DNA from: Sphingomonadales bacterium
Lineage (GTDB): Bacteria > Pseudomonadota > Alphaproteobacteria > Sphingomonadales > Sphingomonadaceae
NCBI GenBank assembly: GCA_012032285.1
Contig: JAAURJ010000028.1
Location: 1-38,114 of the forward strand
Length of the DNA stretch: 38,114 bases
Direction: 5' to 3'
Each line of letters begins with the position of its first letter. Positions within the stretch are counted from its first letter, which is position 1. Both the position numbers and the translations under genes were made by a program. Of this stretch, positions 18,279 through 26,378 are shown piece by piece. The notes beneath the pieces are model-generated. The model was not told the DNA's origin and made no database searches. It saw only the letters and a list, made by a program, of their open reading frames with translations.

Positions 18279-18799
18279 AAGCGGGTGAGGAAAGCCTGCG
18301 CACCCTGATGATCCGGGCGCAAAAGGGTGACAAACGCGCTTATACGGTGTTGTTGGAGGAATCGAGCCGCTGGCTATCGCGTTTCTTCGCACAGAAAATC
18401 GCCGCCGATGTCGTCGATGACTTGGTTCAAGATACGCTGATTTCCGTCCATCGTAAATTGGCCAGTTATGACAATAGCCGCCCGTTCCTGCCTTGGCTTG
18501 CCGCAATTGCCCGCTACCGCTGGGTTGACCGTTTGCGGCAAACCTACAAGCATGAAGCCAAGGCGCTGGATTTCGATATTGCGCAGGACGGCCATGAAGA
18601 CGTGGTTGGTGCAAAAATCAGCATCGACCGCCTGCTTGCGCATTTGCCCGATGGGCAGGCGGAGGCCATCCAATATGTAAAAATACAGGGGCTAAGCATC
18701 GCCGAGGCCGGCGCAAAAACCGGCCAATCGGAATCGCTGGTCAAAGTAAATATCCACCGCGGCTTGAAAAAACTCGCCGCGCTGATTGAAAGTGAATAA
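18275..18799 (+). CDS. sigF: ECF RNA polymerase sigma factor, SigF-like
   Basis: A 174-residue extracytoplasmic-function sigma factor. Sigma region 2 is seen in VVDDLVQDTLISVHRKLASY and RPFLPWLAAIARYRWVDRLR; region 4 is LPDGQAEAIQYVKIQGLSIAEAGAKTGQSESLVKVNIHRGLKKL. It begins in an ATGA overlap with the DoxX gene and is followed by its likely membrane anti-sigma factor. In Caulobacter the SigF-NrsF pair controls DUF2282/DUF692/DUF2063/DoxX genes in response to heavy metals and oxidants (established for that species). The same gene set here, with a matching promoter before bufA, supports the same job. Confidence 0.92.
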   Translation: MKAGEESLRTLMIRAQKGDKRAYTVLLEESSRWLSRFFAQKIAADVVDDLVQDTLISVHRKLASYDNSRPFLPWLAAIARYRWVDRLRQTYKHEAKALDFDIAQDGHEDVVGAKISIDRLLAHLPDGQAEAIQYVKIQGLSIAEAGAKTGQSESLVKVNIHRGLKKLAALIESE

Positions 18800-18800
18800 G

Positions 18801-19447
18801 ATGAATATCATGACCAACACCGGCTTTGAAATATCCGCTCTCGTTGACGATCTGCGCCCTGTAAAACCGGTACGCGCCCTGCCAGCGTTGCTTTGGGCTT
18901 TGGCTATTGCGGTTGCCGGGATAGCCGCCATATCGCTGCTGCGTGATTTTCGCGTCGATTTGCTTGCGGGGCAGCCGACGGCAATGTTCCTGATGCGGTC
19001 GGGTATACTCGCGCTGCTCGGCGGTGCGACGGGATATAGCGTGCTTACCATGGCGCAGCCCTCTGTCGGGAAGCAAAATGGCGGATGGATCATCGCCATT
19101 GCCTTTGCAGCTTTATTCCCCCTTGGCGGGATCATCGCTCTGATGACCGGAGACACCACGCTCAGCAATGCGTCGAACGCTTCTGTCTTTCGCTGCCTCG
19201 GCTTTAGCGGCATCACCGGCTTTGCCACCGCCATACCGATGGTGCTGGCGCTGCGCCGCGGCGCACCGACCAATACCAAGCGGGCGGGCTGGCTAACGGG
19301 ACTTGCAGCGGGCGGCATGGGTGCCTTTGCCTATAGCTTCTTCTGCCCCTTTGACAGTCTGGCCTATACCGGCTTTGGTTCACGCTGGCTGTGGCGATTA
19401 CCGCCATTGCCGGGCGGATGATCGTGCCGCCACTGATCCGCTGGTGA
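18801..19447 (+). CDS. nrsF: NrsF/DUF1109 membrane anti-sigma factor, frameshifted as sequenced
   Basis: Six-helix inner-membrane anti-sigma factor that holds the SigF-like factor until a metal or oxidant signal, about 215 residues when restored. The N-terminus (EISALVDDLRPVKPVRAL) is the family's cytoplasmic sigma-binding segment. Two cysteines, C132 (VFRCLG) and C182 (SFFCPFDS), match the pair of conserved cysteines needed for signal sensing in this family. The frame is lost in the TTT at 19374-19376: one added T gives YTGFWFTLAVAITAIAGRMI followed by VPPLIRW and a TGA at 19447, the normal family ending. As sequenced, it stops at 19421. Start ATG 18801; ATG 18810 is an alternative. It converges on hisF with four bases between. 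Confidence 0.9.
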
Positions 19448-19451
19448 ACGT

Positions 19452-20230
19452 CTAACCCGCTATCAACCGGCGTGCGGCAAGGCCTGCATTGCGTAAAGCG
19501 TCATGCGCGTCGGCAATGCTATATTCACCGAAATGAAATATGGATGCCGCAAGGACCGCACTCGCATGGCCTTGGACAACGCCGTCAACCAGATGCTGTA
19601 AACTGCCTACCCCGCCCGATGCGATAACAGGAACCGCGACGGCATCGGCAATGGTGCGGGTCAGGTCAATGTCAAATCCCGCTTTGGTCCCGTCACGGTC
19701 CATGCTGGTTACCAGCATCTCTCCTGCGCCCAGTTCCGCCAGTTTGATGGCGTGTTCCACCGCGTCAATGCCGGTTGGGCGCGCCCACCATGCGTATAGA
19801 TTTCCCACCCGTTACGGCCATCGGACCAACGCTTTGCATCGACCGAAGCCACCACACACTGGCTGCCAAAACGGGCCGCTATATCGGCGACGACTTCGGG
19901 CCGGGCGACCGCTGCGCTGTTCACCGCCACCTTGTCCGCGCCCGCGAGCAGCAACGCGCGCGCATCGTCAGCGCTGCGCACACCGCCGCCAACTGTGACT
20001 GGCATGAAGCATACTTCAGCGGTGCGGCGCACCACATCAATGATGGTATCGCGCCCTTCATGGCTGGCACCAATATCCAAAAAGCACAGCTCGTCCGCCC
20101 CCGCCGCATCATAGGCCTGCGCCTGTTCCACCGGATCGCCGGCATCTTTCAAATCGACGAAGTTGACGCCCTTAACCACCCGGCCGCCAGCGACATCAAG
20201 ACAGGGAATAACGCGGATACGCACGGTCAT
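19452..20230 (-). CDS. hisF: Imidazole glycerol phosphate synthase cyclase subunit HisF, frameshifted as sequenced
   Basis: Cyclase half of IGP synthase; with HisH it makes imidazole glycerol phosphate and AICAR from PRFAR. About 259 residues when restored. Motifs are [52 protein letters not shown] and the catalytic [13 protein letters not shown], then [13 protein letters not shown]. The frame breaks after YTHGGRA: adding one G to GGG at 19777-19779 (plus strand) gives [21 protein letters not shown]. As sequenced, the first frame is out of register after this point. The start ATG at 20230 gives the standard MTVRIRVIP. It is separated from hisA by a 121-base gap filled by a palindromic repeat. 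Confidence 0.95.
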
Positions 20231-20248
20231 GGCTAATTGAATTTCCCT

Positions 20249-20339
20249 GTCATTGTGAGGAGCGTAGCGACGAAGCAACCCAGTGCCGTTCTCACCCGCT
20301 CTGGATTGCAGCACTCCCCCCGGTCGTGCGCAATGACGG
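20249..20339. repeat. Palindromic repeat between hisA and hisF
   Basis: It begins GTCATTGTGAGGAGCGTAGCG and ends TGCGCAATGACGG, with CTCTGGATTGCAGCACTCC inside: a copy of the same family as 10524-10607. It lies within the his transcription unit, so any hairpin would form in the his mRNA between hisA and hisF. Confidence 0.75.
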
Positions 20340-20351
20340 TCCCATTAAACC

Positions 20352-21080
20352 TCATCCCCGCCCCGCCATGGCGATCGCTGTCGCCAGATCCAGCCGTCCG
20401 TCATAAATGGCACGGCCAGTTATCACGCCTTCTATTCCGTCGCCTGCGTGCAGGCTTAGCATATGGATATCGTCAATGCCCTTCACCCCACCGCTGGCGA
20501 TGACGGGCAGGCTGCACCGGCGGGCGAGATCAACCGTTGCCTCTATATTGCATCCGGTCAGCATTCCGTCGCGCCCGACATCGGTGAACAAAATTGACGC
20601 CACGCCAGCGTCTTCAAACCGGCGGGCAAGATCAATGACCGGCATATCCGATTTTTCGGCCCAGCCTTCTGTTGCCACCATGCCATCACGGGCATCCACC
20701 GCAACCACAATACCGCCTTCAAATTCGCGGGCCATGGCTTTTACAAATTCGGGATCTTTCAGCGCCGCTGTACCAATTACCAGCCGCGATACGCCAAGGT
20801 CAAACCAGCGTTCCACCGTTTGCGCATTGCGGATACCGCCGCCCAATTGCACATGGCCTGGGAAATTTTCGACAATATCCTCCACCGCTTCGGCATTTTC
20901 GGGGCGTCCGGCAAAGGCTCCGTCCAGATCGACGACATGGAGGAATTCCGCGCCCTGTTCCGCAAACAACAGTGCCTGCGCCGCGGGATCATCGGCATAA
21001 ACGGTCGCCCGGTCCATGTCCCCTTCGGCAAGGCGAACGACCTGACCTGCTTTCAAATCAATGGCGGGAAAAACAATCAT
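20352..21080 (-). CDS. hisA: ProFAR isomerase HisA
   Basis: Isomerises ProFAR to PRFAR in histidine synthesis. A 242-residue TIM barrel with duplicated half-barrel phosphate sites. Landmarks are MIVFPAIDLKAGQVVRLAEG (catalytic Asp), HVVDLDGAFAGRPENAE, QLGGGIRN, VIGTAALKDPEF, VAVDARDG, FTDVGRDGMLTG (second catalytic Asp) and VIASGGVKGIDDI. I chose the ATG at 21080, which overlaps the hisH stop (ATGA) and gives the standard MIVFPAIDL; an in-frame start nine bases earlier is less likely. Confidence 0.97.
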   Translation of the reverse strand: MIVFPAIDLKAGQVVRLAEGDMDRATVYADDPAAQALLFAEQGAEFLHVVDLDGAFAGRPENAEAVEDIVENFPGHVQLGGGIRNAQTVERWFDLGVSRLVIGTAALKDPEFVKAMAREFEGGIVVAVDARDGMVATEGWAEKSDMPVIDLARRFEDAGVASILFTDVGRDGMLTGCNIEATVDLARRCSLPVIASGGVKGIDDIHMLSLHAGDGIEGVITGRAIYDGRLDLATAIAMAGRG

Positions 21081-21691
21081 GGGTTCCACTCCAAAAAACG
21101 GGCCAGCATGGAAAGGCCGAATGACTGGCTTTTTTCGGGATGATACTGCACCCCGACAATATTATTATGCGCCACCGCCGCAACGATCGATCCGCCATGA
21201 TCTGTCCGTGCCAATATATCGGCATCATCGGACACATCGAAATGATAGCTGTGCAGAAAATAGGCCTCACCCGCCTCAACCAGCGGATTTGCCCGCATGG
21301 GGATAACATCGTTCCACCCCATATGCGGCACTTTGATGCTGTTGTTGCTTGCTTCGATTTTGCGAACAGTGCCGCCGATCCAGCCCAGGCCGGGATGCGT
21401 GCCATGTTCCACGCCCGCATCGGCGAGCAATTGCATCCCCACACATATGCCCAGAAACGGCACGCCGTCATTATGGACCCGGCCTTCCATCGCCTCCACC
21501 ATGCCGTCAATCGCCGATAATGCGCCCATACAAGCGGCAAAGGCACCAACACCGGGCAGGACAATCCGGTCCGCACGCGCCAGGCTGTCGGGATCGGCGG
21601 TGACAGTCACATCGCTTGCACCAGCGGTTTTCAGGGCATTATAAACCGATTGGATATTGCCCGCGCCATAATCGATCAGCGCGATTACCAT
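21077..21691 (-). CDS. hisH: Imidazole glycerol phosphate synthase glutaminase subunit HisH
   Basis: Glutaminase half of IGP synthase; feeds ammonia to HisF. 204 residues. The catalytic triad is visible: Cys in PFLGICVGMQLL, and His and Glu in VGVQYHPEKSQSFG. Other family segments are IDYGAGNIQSVYNAL, VLPGVGAFAACMGAL, PHMGWNDV and FLHSYHFD. It starts three bases after hisB and overlaps hisA, so translation is probably coupled. Confidence 0.97.
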   Translation of the reverse strand: MVIALIDYGAGNIQSVYNALKTAGASDVTVTADPDSLARADRIVLPGVGAFAACMGALSAIDGMVEAMEGRVHNDGVPFLGICVGMQLLADAGVEHGTHPGLGWIGGTVRKIEASNNSIKVPHMGWNDVIPMRANPLVEAGEAYFLHSYHFDVSDDADILARTDHGGSIVAAVAHNNIVGVQYHPEKSQSFGLSMLARFLEWNP

Positions 21692-21694
21692 GGG

Positions 21695-22282
21695 TTACAA
21701 CGTCCCCTTGGTCGATGGAATCGCGTCCGCCTTGCGCGGGTCGATTTCCACAGCAACGCGCAATGCACGGGCCAGCGCCTTGTAACAGCTTTCGACAATA
21801 TGGTGGTTGTTGCTGCCATACAGATTTTCGATGTGCAGTGTAATGCCCGCGCTGGTCGCAAAGCTGTGGAACCAATGTTCAATGAGCTCGGTATCCCATT
21901 CGCCGATCCGGTCCATGGTAAAACCGACCTTCCATACAAAATAAGGGCGACCGGATATATCAAGCGCACAGCGGGTCAGTGTTTCGTCCATCGGTGCATA
22001 GGCGCTGCCATAACGGGTGATGCCGCGTTTTTCGCCGAGCGCAGCCAACACCGCCTCGCCAATGGCGATGCCGGTGTCTTCGGTGGTATGATGCTGGTCG
22101 ATATGCAAATCGCCCACTGCCTTAACCTTCAGGTCGATCAGCGAATGGCGCGACAATTGTTCCAGCATATGGTCCAAAAACCCAATGCCAGTGCTCACCT
22201 CATATTGACCTGTGCCGTCCAGATTAACCTCTACGTCAATCGACGTTTCGCTGGTCTTGCGGCTGATAATTCCCTTGCGCAT
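21695..22282 (-). CDS. hisB: Imidazoleglycerol-phosphate dehydratase HisB
   Basis: A monofunctional 195-residue dehydratase (no N-terminal phosphatase domain) that turns imidazole glycerol phosphate into imidazole acetol phosphate. Manganese-binding histidine motifs are [20 protein letters not shown] and the later [34 protein letters not shown] is also typical. It is the first gene of the hisB-hisH-hisA-hisF operon and is divergent from sspB, with a 94-base shared promoter region. Confidence 0.97.
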   Translation of the reverse strand: MRKGIISRKTSETSIDVEVNLDGTGQYEVSTGIGFLDHMLEQLSRHSLIDLKVKAVGDLHIDQHHTTEDTGIAIGEAVLAALGEKRGITRYGSAYAPMDETLTRCALDISGRPYFVWKVGFTMDRIGEWDTELIEHWFHSFATSAGITLHIENLYGSNNHHIVESCYKALARALRVAVEIDPRKADAIPSTKGTL

Positions 22283-22376
22283 GGCCGGTGCTATAAAGAT
22301 ACGTAAATCTTTCGCAAGTGGGTTAAAAGCGTAAAAGAACCTTGATTTCGGTGAAAAGCCGGTCCACCAACCCCAT

Positions 22377-22868
22377 ATGAGTGATGCGACGCCCGAAAGC
22401 TTGATTCCCTATGACGATGTTGTGCAAGAGGCATTACGCGCGGTTGTGGGACGCGTTTTGGGCGAAATTGCCGAAACCGGATTGCCTGGCGATCATCATT
22501 TTTACATCACCTTCAAAACACAGGCGGCGGGCGTTATCATCCCATCACATCTGCATGACCGCTTTCCCGATGAAATGACCATCGTGCTGCAACATAAATA
22601 TTGGGATTTGAAGGTGGAGGCAGAGCATTTTGAAGTCGACCTGTCTTTCAGCCAGATACCATCGCATTTGGTCATCCCCTATGCCGCAATTACCGCTTTT
22701 GTCGATCCTGCGGTGGATTTTGCGCTGCAATTCCATGTTGATGATACCGATATCGGCCCCGAACCGCATGAAGAAGCGGAAAATGACGAAGAAGCAGCCG
22801 CCGCCATCGCAGAGGCGCAGGAGGACGGTTCCAACGTCGTCAGCGTCGATTTCGGACGAAAGAAATAG
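22377..22868 (+). CDS. sspB: SspB-like ClpXP adaptor protein
   Basis: A 163-residue protein of the alphaproteobacterial SspB family, which delivers ssrA-tagged or other substrates to the ClpXP protease. The substrate-binding core is [64 protein letters not shown], with AVDFALQF. A flexible acidic linker (about 128-152) leads to [10 protein letters not shown], the short C-terminal motif that docks on ClpX. Divergent from hisB. Confidence 0.92.
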   Translation: MSDATPESLIPYDDVVQEALRAVVGRVLGEIAETGLPGDHHFYITFKTQAAGVIIPSHLHDRFPDEMTIVLQHKYWDLKVEAEHFEVDLSFSQIPSHLVIPYAAITAFVDPAVDFALQFHVDDTDIGPEPHEEAENDEEAAAAIAEAQEDGSNVVSVDFGRKK

Positions 22869-22878
22869 GGGCGCCGCC

Positions 22879-23079
22879 ATGTCGATCATCACCGAAATGA
22901 CCCGCGCCGCCGTGAGCACAGGCATAAAGCGCAAAAGCCGGGGCAAGGGCCTGATCAGTTTTGGCGCAGGCCTTGTCGCCGCACGCATCGCAACCCGCTC
23001 GATACCGGGCGCGGCGCTGATCGGCGGGGCGCTGCTTGCCAAAACCATCTATGACAGGCGCAAGGCGAAACTGAAATAA
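22879..23079 (+). CDS. Small hypothetical protein
   Basis: A 66-residue protein starting 10 bases after sspB. It has a basic N-terminal third (GIKRKSRGKG) and a Gly/Ala-rich hydrophobic stretch (LISFGAGLVAARIATRS, GAALIGGALLAKTIYD) that may be one or two short membrane segments, and it ends DRRKAKLK. I do not recognise a family. The ATG 22879, the purine-rich GGGGCGCC upstream and the tight spacing to sspB make it a plausible operon member. Confidence 0.6.
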   Translation: MSIITEMTRAAVSTGIKRKSRGKGLISFGAGLVAARIATRSIPGAALIGGALLAKTIYDRRKAKLK

Positions 23080-23106
23080 GGTTGGTTGCGGGCTGATCTG
23101 GGGTCA

Positions 23107-23140
23107 GGATTGCCTCTGGGCGATGCCCATCGCAATGACG
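23107..23140. repeat. Degenerate half-copy of the GTCATTGCGAG repeat family
   Basis: GGATTGCCTCTGGGCGATGC then CCATCGCAATGACG resembles the right arm of the element at 10578-10607 and its terminal CGCAATGACG. No matching left arm is visible. It lies in the short gap between two convergent genes. Confidence 0.4.
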
Positions 23141-23174
23141 ATCCATAGCAGGATCATCCGCTGTCAATTGCCGC

Positions 23175-23789
23175 CTATTTCCCCGTCAGCCAATAGCCCG
23201 TGCCCGCCGCCTGCCAATCTTTTACCGCTTCAGGAGCAGCAGTCAGCATCAATATGTTGAGCGTCAAATTGTCGCGGATCAGATAGGCAGTCATAACCTC
23301 AAACAACAGCGCAAGCGTCAATGTCACCTTCCACGGCAAGCGCGAGGCCAACAGGAAACCGGCGAGCATCCAGCCAATATCGGCCATGCTGTTGACGATG
23401 CTGTCGCCTTCATAGCCATAGCTGATCGTTGCTTCGCGGTAACGGTCAATGACGGTGCGCGAATTTTCCATCACCTCCCACGCGCCTTCGGCCAATATGG
23501 CCAAGCAGACCACCAGTCCCAATGTAAAGATTGCAGGCCATTTCTTACGCAGCAAATGACCGATGCCATAAAATATAAAGCCATGGATAATATGGCTGAA
23601 TGTATACCAGTCGGACAGATGCTGGCTATTTTCGGATGATTGCACAATGCCGTGCCAGATTTTCACCGTTCAGCAGGCGCAAATGGGCGGACGGCCCATG
23701 GCATATAATATTCCGGCGAATGCCAGCACCAACAGCAAAGCAAAACCCGCGCTCCATTTGCTGATCCTCAACGGCCATTTTTGCGGCAT
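23175..23789 (-). pseudogene. UPF0314/DUF2585 membrane protein interrupted by an in-frame TGA
   Basis: Membrane protein of the DUF2585 (UPF0314) family, 204 codons from ATG 23789. The N-terminus MPQKWPLRISKWSAGFALLL leads into GILYAMGRPPICAC, then TGA at codon 40 (23670-23672), and straight on in the same frame with TVKIWHGIVQSSENSQHL and SDWYTFSHIIHGFIFYGIGHLL, the conserved family core. Relatives have glycine here (CACGTVK), so one G-to-T change (GGA to TGA) explains it. This is unlike the other breaks, which are indels. It could be a sequencing error or a true nonsense mutation; the downstream part could also be translated on its own. About four to five membrane helices; function unknown. 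Confidence 0.8.
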
Positions 23790-23846
23790 TTTTTTCTCCC
23801 CCATTCACCCACTTGACGTCCATCCCCCATTGAGCCAGAGACGACT

Positions 23847-24526
23847 ATGGCTCAAGAAAAAATAAAGAAGAAGGCAAAGCCGCGATCGAACTGGACCGGC
23901 GCGGCTTGCTGTTTGTTCTGTCTTCGCCGTCGGGGGCGGGCAAATCGACGCTGGCGCGGATGCTGTTGCTATCCGATCCGCAAATTTCATTGTCGGTTTC
24001 GGCCACCACAAGACCGCCTCGTCCCGGAGAAGAGGACGGGGTGGATTATCATTTTGTTGATACCGACACTTTCAAACAAATGGCAAAGAATGGGGATTTT
24101 TTGGAATGGGCCCATGTCTTTGGCCACCGTTATGGCACTCCAAAAGCGCCAGTGGAGGCGATGCTGGAGGATGGCAAAGACGTCTTGTTCGACATTGACT
24201 GGCAAGGCACGCAGCAACTGTATCAAGAGGCAGGCAATGACGTGGTCCGCGTTTTCATTCTGCCCCCGTCCATTGCCGAGCTGGAGGCCCGGCTGCGCGG
24301 CCGCGGCACCGATAGCGATGCGGTGATCGCCGACCGTATGTCACGGGCAAAGGCGGAAATCGGCCATTGGGATGGCTATGACTATGTTCTGATCAATGAC
24401 GATATAGAAGCCTGCTTTGCCAAGGTCCGCCATATCCTGGCCGCAGAACGATTGAGCCGTTCCCGGCAAAAAGGTCTGATCGGCTTTGCCCGAAAATTGG
24501 TAAACGGTAAAGGGCAGACGGCATAG
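23847..24526 (+). CDS. gmk: Guanylate kinase, frameshifted near the start as sequenced
   Basis: Phosphorylates GMP to GDP with ATP; essential for nucleotide supply. About 226 residues. The P-loop is FVLSSPSGAGKSTLARML; GMP-binding segments are SVSATTRPPRPGEEDGVDYHFV and FLEWAHVFGHRYGTPKAPVE; then FDIDWQGTQQL and the lid RLRGRGTDSDAVIADRMSRA. The catalytic part is open from 23906, but the natural ATG at 23847 is out of frame: adding one A to the six-A run at 23857-23862 gives MAQEKNKEEGKAAIELDRRG followed directly by LLFVLSSPSG. Because gmk is essential, this break is almost certainly a sequence error. Confidence 0.95.
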
Positions 24527-24665
24527 CACGCAATCTGATGCGACCGTTGACCATGTGCAACAGAGAATGATGCGGCGGATTATATCTTGGGGCTGATAGC
24601 ATAGCTATTGCCTGTCCCTGCTCTTCCTCTGTTTCATTTGCTGCAAACCCCTCTAAGGCGGGGGG

Positions 24666-25052
24666 ATGAAATCACTATTACTAGTTATGGCGGGCGGCGC
24701 ATTGGGGGCCGGGATGCGGTTTTTGCTGGGCAGCGGGCTGGACCGGATCACCGCACCGTCGGCTTGGCCATGGGGCACATTTTCAGCCAATGTCAGCGGC
24801 GGGTTTGCCATGGGATTGCTGGTCGCATGGTTGATGGCATCACCGCGCGGCATGGATCAGGATTTACGCCTGTTGCTCGGCGTTGGCCTGCTTGGCGGGT
24901 TTACTACTTTTAGCGCATTCAGCTTGGAAATGGCGATGATGCTCGAACGCGGTGCGGCGGTCAGCGCTATGGCCTATGCGGCGGCATCGGTGATTATCGC
25001 ATTGCTCGCTCTTTTTGGCGGCCTTGCGGCGGGACGGGCGATGTTCGCATGA
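24666..25052 (+). CDS. crcB: Fluoride ion channel CrcB/Fluc
   Basis: A 128-residue, four-helix dual-topology channel that lets fluoride leave the cell. Typical segments are GGALGAGMRFLLG, WPWGTFSANVSGGFAMGLL (the conserved Asn region) and the signature LLGGFTTFSAFSLE. It is first in a coupled run crcB-rluA-HAD-small membrane protein-ATP12, overlapping rluA by four bases. I looked for a fluoride riboswitch in the 139 bases upstream and did not find one. Confidence 0.95.
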   Translation: MKSLLLVMAGGALGAGMRFLLGSGLDRITAPSAWPWGTFSANVSGGFAMGLLVAWLMASPRGMDQDLRLLLGVGLLGGFTTFSAFSLEMAMMLERGAAVSAMAYAAASVIIALLALFGGLAAGRAMFA

Positions 25053-26362
25053 CAAAACCGCAACCGCCCAAACCGCCTACCAAAAAGAGCGGTAAAACCA
25101 AATCGCCGCCGGCTAAAATACCGGGTGAGCAGGGCATACGCGAATTTTCGGTTGGCGCCGATGATGACGGGATCAGGCTCGACCGTTGGTTCAAACGGCA
25201 TTTGCCCGATACCAGCTTCAACCTTGTTTCCCGCTGGGCCAGGACCGGACAGATTCGTGTCGACGGCAAACGCGCCGCGCCCGGCGACCGGATCGCAGCT
25301 GGGCAGAAACTGCGTGTCCCGCCCGCCGACATGGAAAGCGTGGCTGCCCGCCCGGCGCGGGTGCGAAAGCGGGTGGAGTTGACCGATGATATGGCGGATT
25401 TTGCCCAAAGCCTGGTGATTTACAGGGACAAGGACGCACTCGTGCTAAACAAACCGCCGGGCCTTGCGACGCAGGGCGGCACAAAAACGAGCGAGCATAT
25501 AGACGGGCTTTTGGACGCGCTTTTTTTTGACAGCGATCAACGACCCAAACTGGTCCACAGGCTCGATAAAGATACATCGGGCGCTTTGCTCATCGCCCGG
25601 TCGGCGCGGGCGGCTGCGCATTTTTCCAAAGCGTTTTCTTCACGGACAGCCCGCAAAGTCTATTGGGCCTTGGTCGTTGGCGTACCGTCGGTGGAGGACG
25701 GCGTGGTCGAATTGCCGCTCGCCAAACAGCCGGGCACCGGCGGCGAAAAAATGTGCGTTGACCATGAAAATGGACAGCCATCGAAGAGCCGGTATCGCAT
25801 CATCGAACGGGCGGGCAACGCTGCGCATGGGTTGAACTGCAACCATTTACCGGGGCGCACGCACCAGCTGCGCGTGCACATGGCGGCGATCGGCCATCCG
25901 ATTGTCGGTGATGGTAAATATGGCGGCAAGGATGCGTTCCTGACAGGCACGATTAGCCGCAAAATGCACCTGCACGCCAGGCGCATTCGTATTGATCACC
26001 CGGCGATGAACAGCGCGGGCGGAGAGGCACTGGATATTACCGCCAACCTGCCGCCGCATATGGCAAACAGCTTGGAAGATTTGGGCTTTGACCTGACGCT
26101 GGGCGATGCTTTGCCGCTGGCCACGCCGAAATATCAAAGCACGCTGGAGGCGAAAATCCGGCTGAAAAAAAATATCGCCAAGGAAATCCGCAAGGAACGC
26201 AAAGGCGAACGCCGCGCACGCGGAGAAACAAAGGCGGCGGTAAAAGACAGCAAGGGGAAAGGTGCCAAAGCCAAATCCGTCAAAACCAAAGCATCGCGTC
26301 CCGTCAAACATATCGCCCCCAAACAAAGCCGCACCGCCGGGCAGCCCCGCAAACGCAAATGA
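25049..26362 (+). CDS. RluA-family rRNA pseudouridine synthase (RluC/D-like)
   Basis: Converts uridines to pseudouridine in RNA, most likely 23S rRNA. 437 residues. The N-terminal S4 RNA-binding domain is DDGIRLDRWFKRHLPDTSFN to GQIRVDGKRAAPGDRIAAG. The catalytic domain has LVLNKPPGLATQGG, the catalytic aspartate in VHRLDKDTSGALLIARS (D173) and GRTHQLRVHMAAIGHPIVGD. Residues from about 365 form a long Lys/Arg/Ala-rich tail (RKERKGERRARGETKAAVKD and so on), which probably adds non-specific RNA binding. The start overlaps crcB by ATGA. Confidence 0.93.
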   Translation: MTKPQPPKPPTKKSGKTKSPPAKIPGEQGIREFSVGADDDGIRLDRWFKRHLPDTSFNLVSRWARTGQIRVDGKRAAPGDRIAAGQKLRVPPADMESVAARPARVRKRVELTDDMADFAQSLVIYRDKDALVLNKPPGLATQGGTKTSEHIDGLLDALFFDSDQRPKLVHRLDKDTSGALLIARSARAAAHFSKAFSSRTARKVYWALVVGVPSVEDGVVELPLAKQPGTGGEKMCVDHENGQPSKSRYRIIERAGNAAHGLNCNHLPGRTHQLRVHMAAIGHPIVGDGKYGGKDAFLTGTISRKMHLHARRIRIDHPAMNSAGGEALDITANLPPHMANSLEDLGFDLTLGDALPLATPKYQSTLEAKIRLKKNIAKEIRKERKGERRARGETKAAVKDSKGKGAKAKSVKTKASRPVKHIAPKQSRTAGQPRKRK

Positions 26363-26378
26363 AACAGGGCGCTCCGTC

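Noticed and set aside
24527..24665. Possible fluoride riboswitch before crcB
   Set aside because: A GGCTGATAGC segment looked promising, but the conserved GGCGATGG and CTGATGACTCCT parts of the crcB motif are missing and the pseudoknot pairing is not there.
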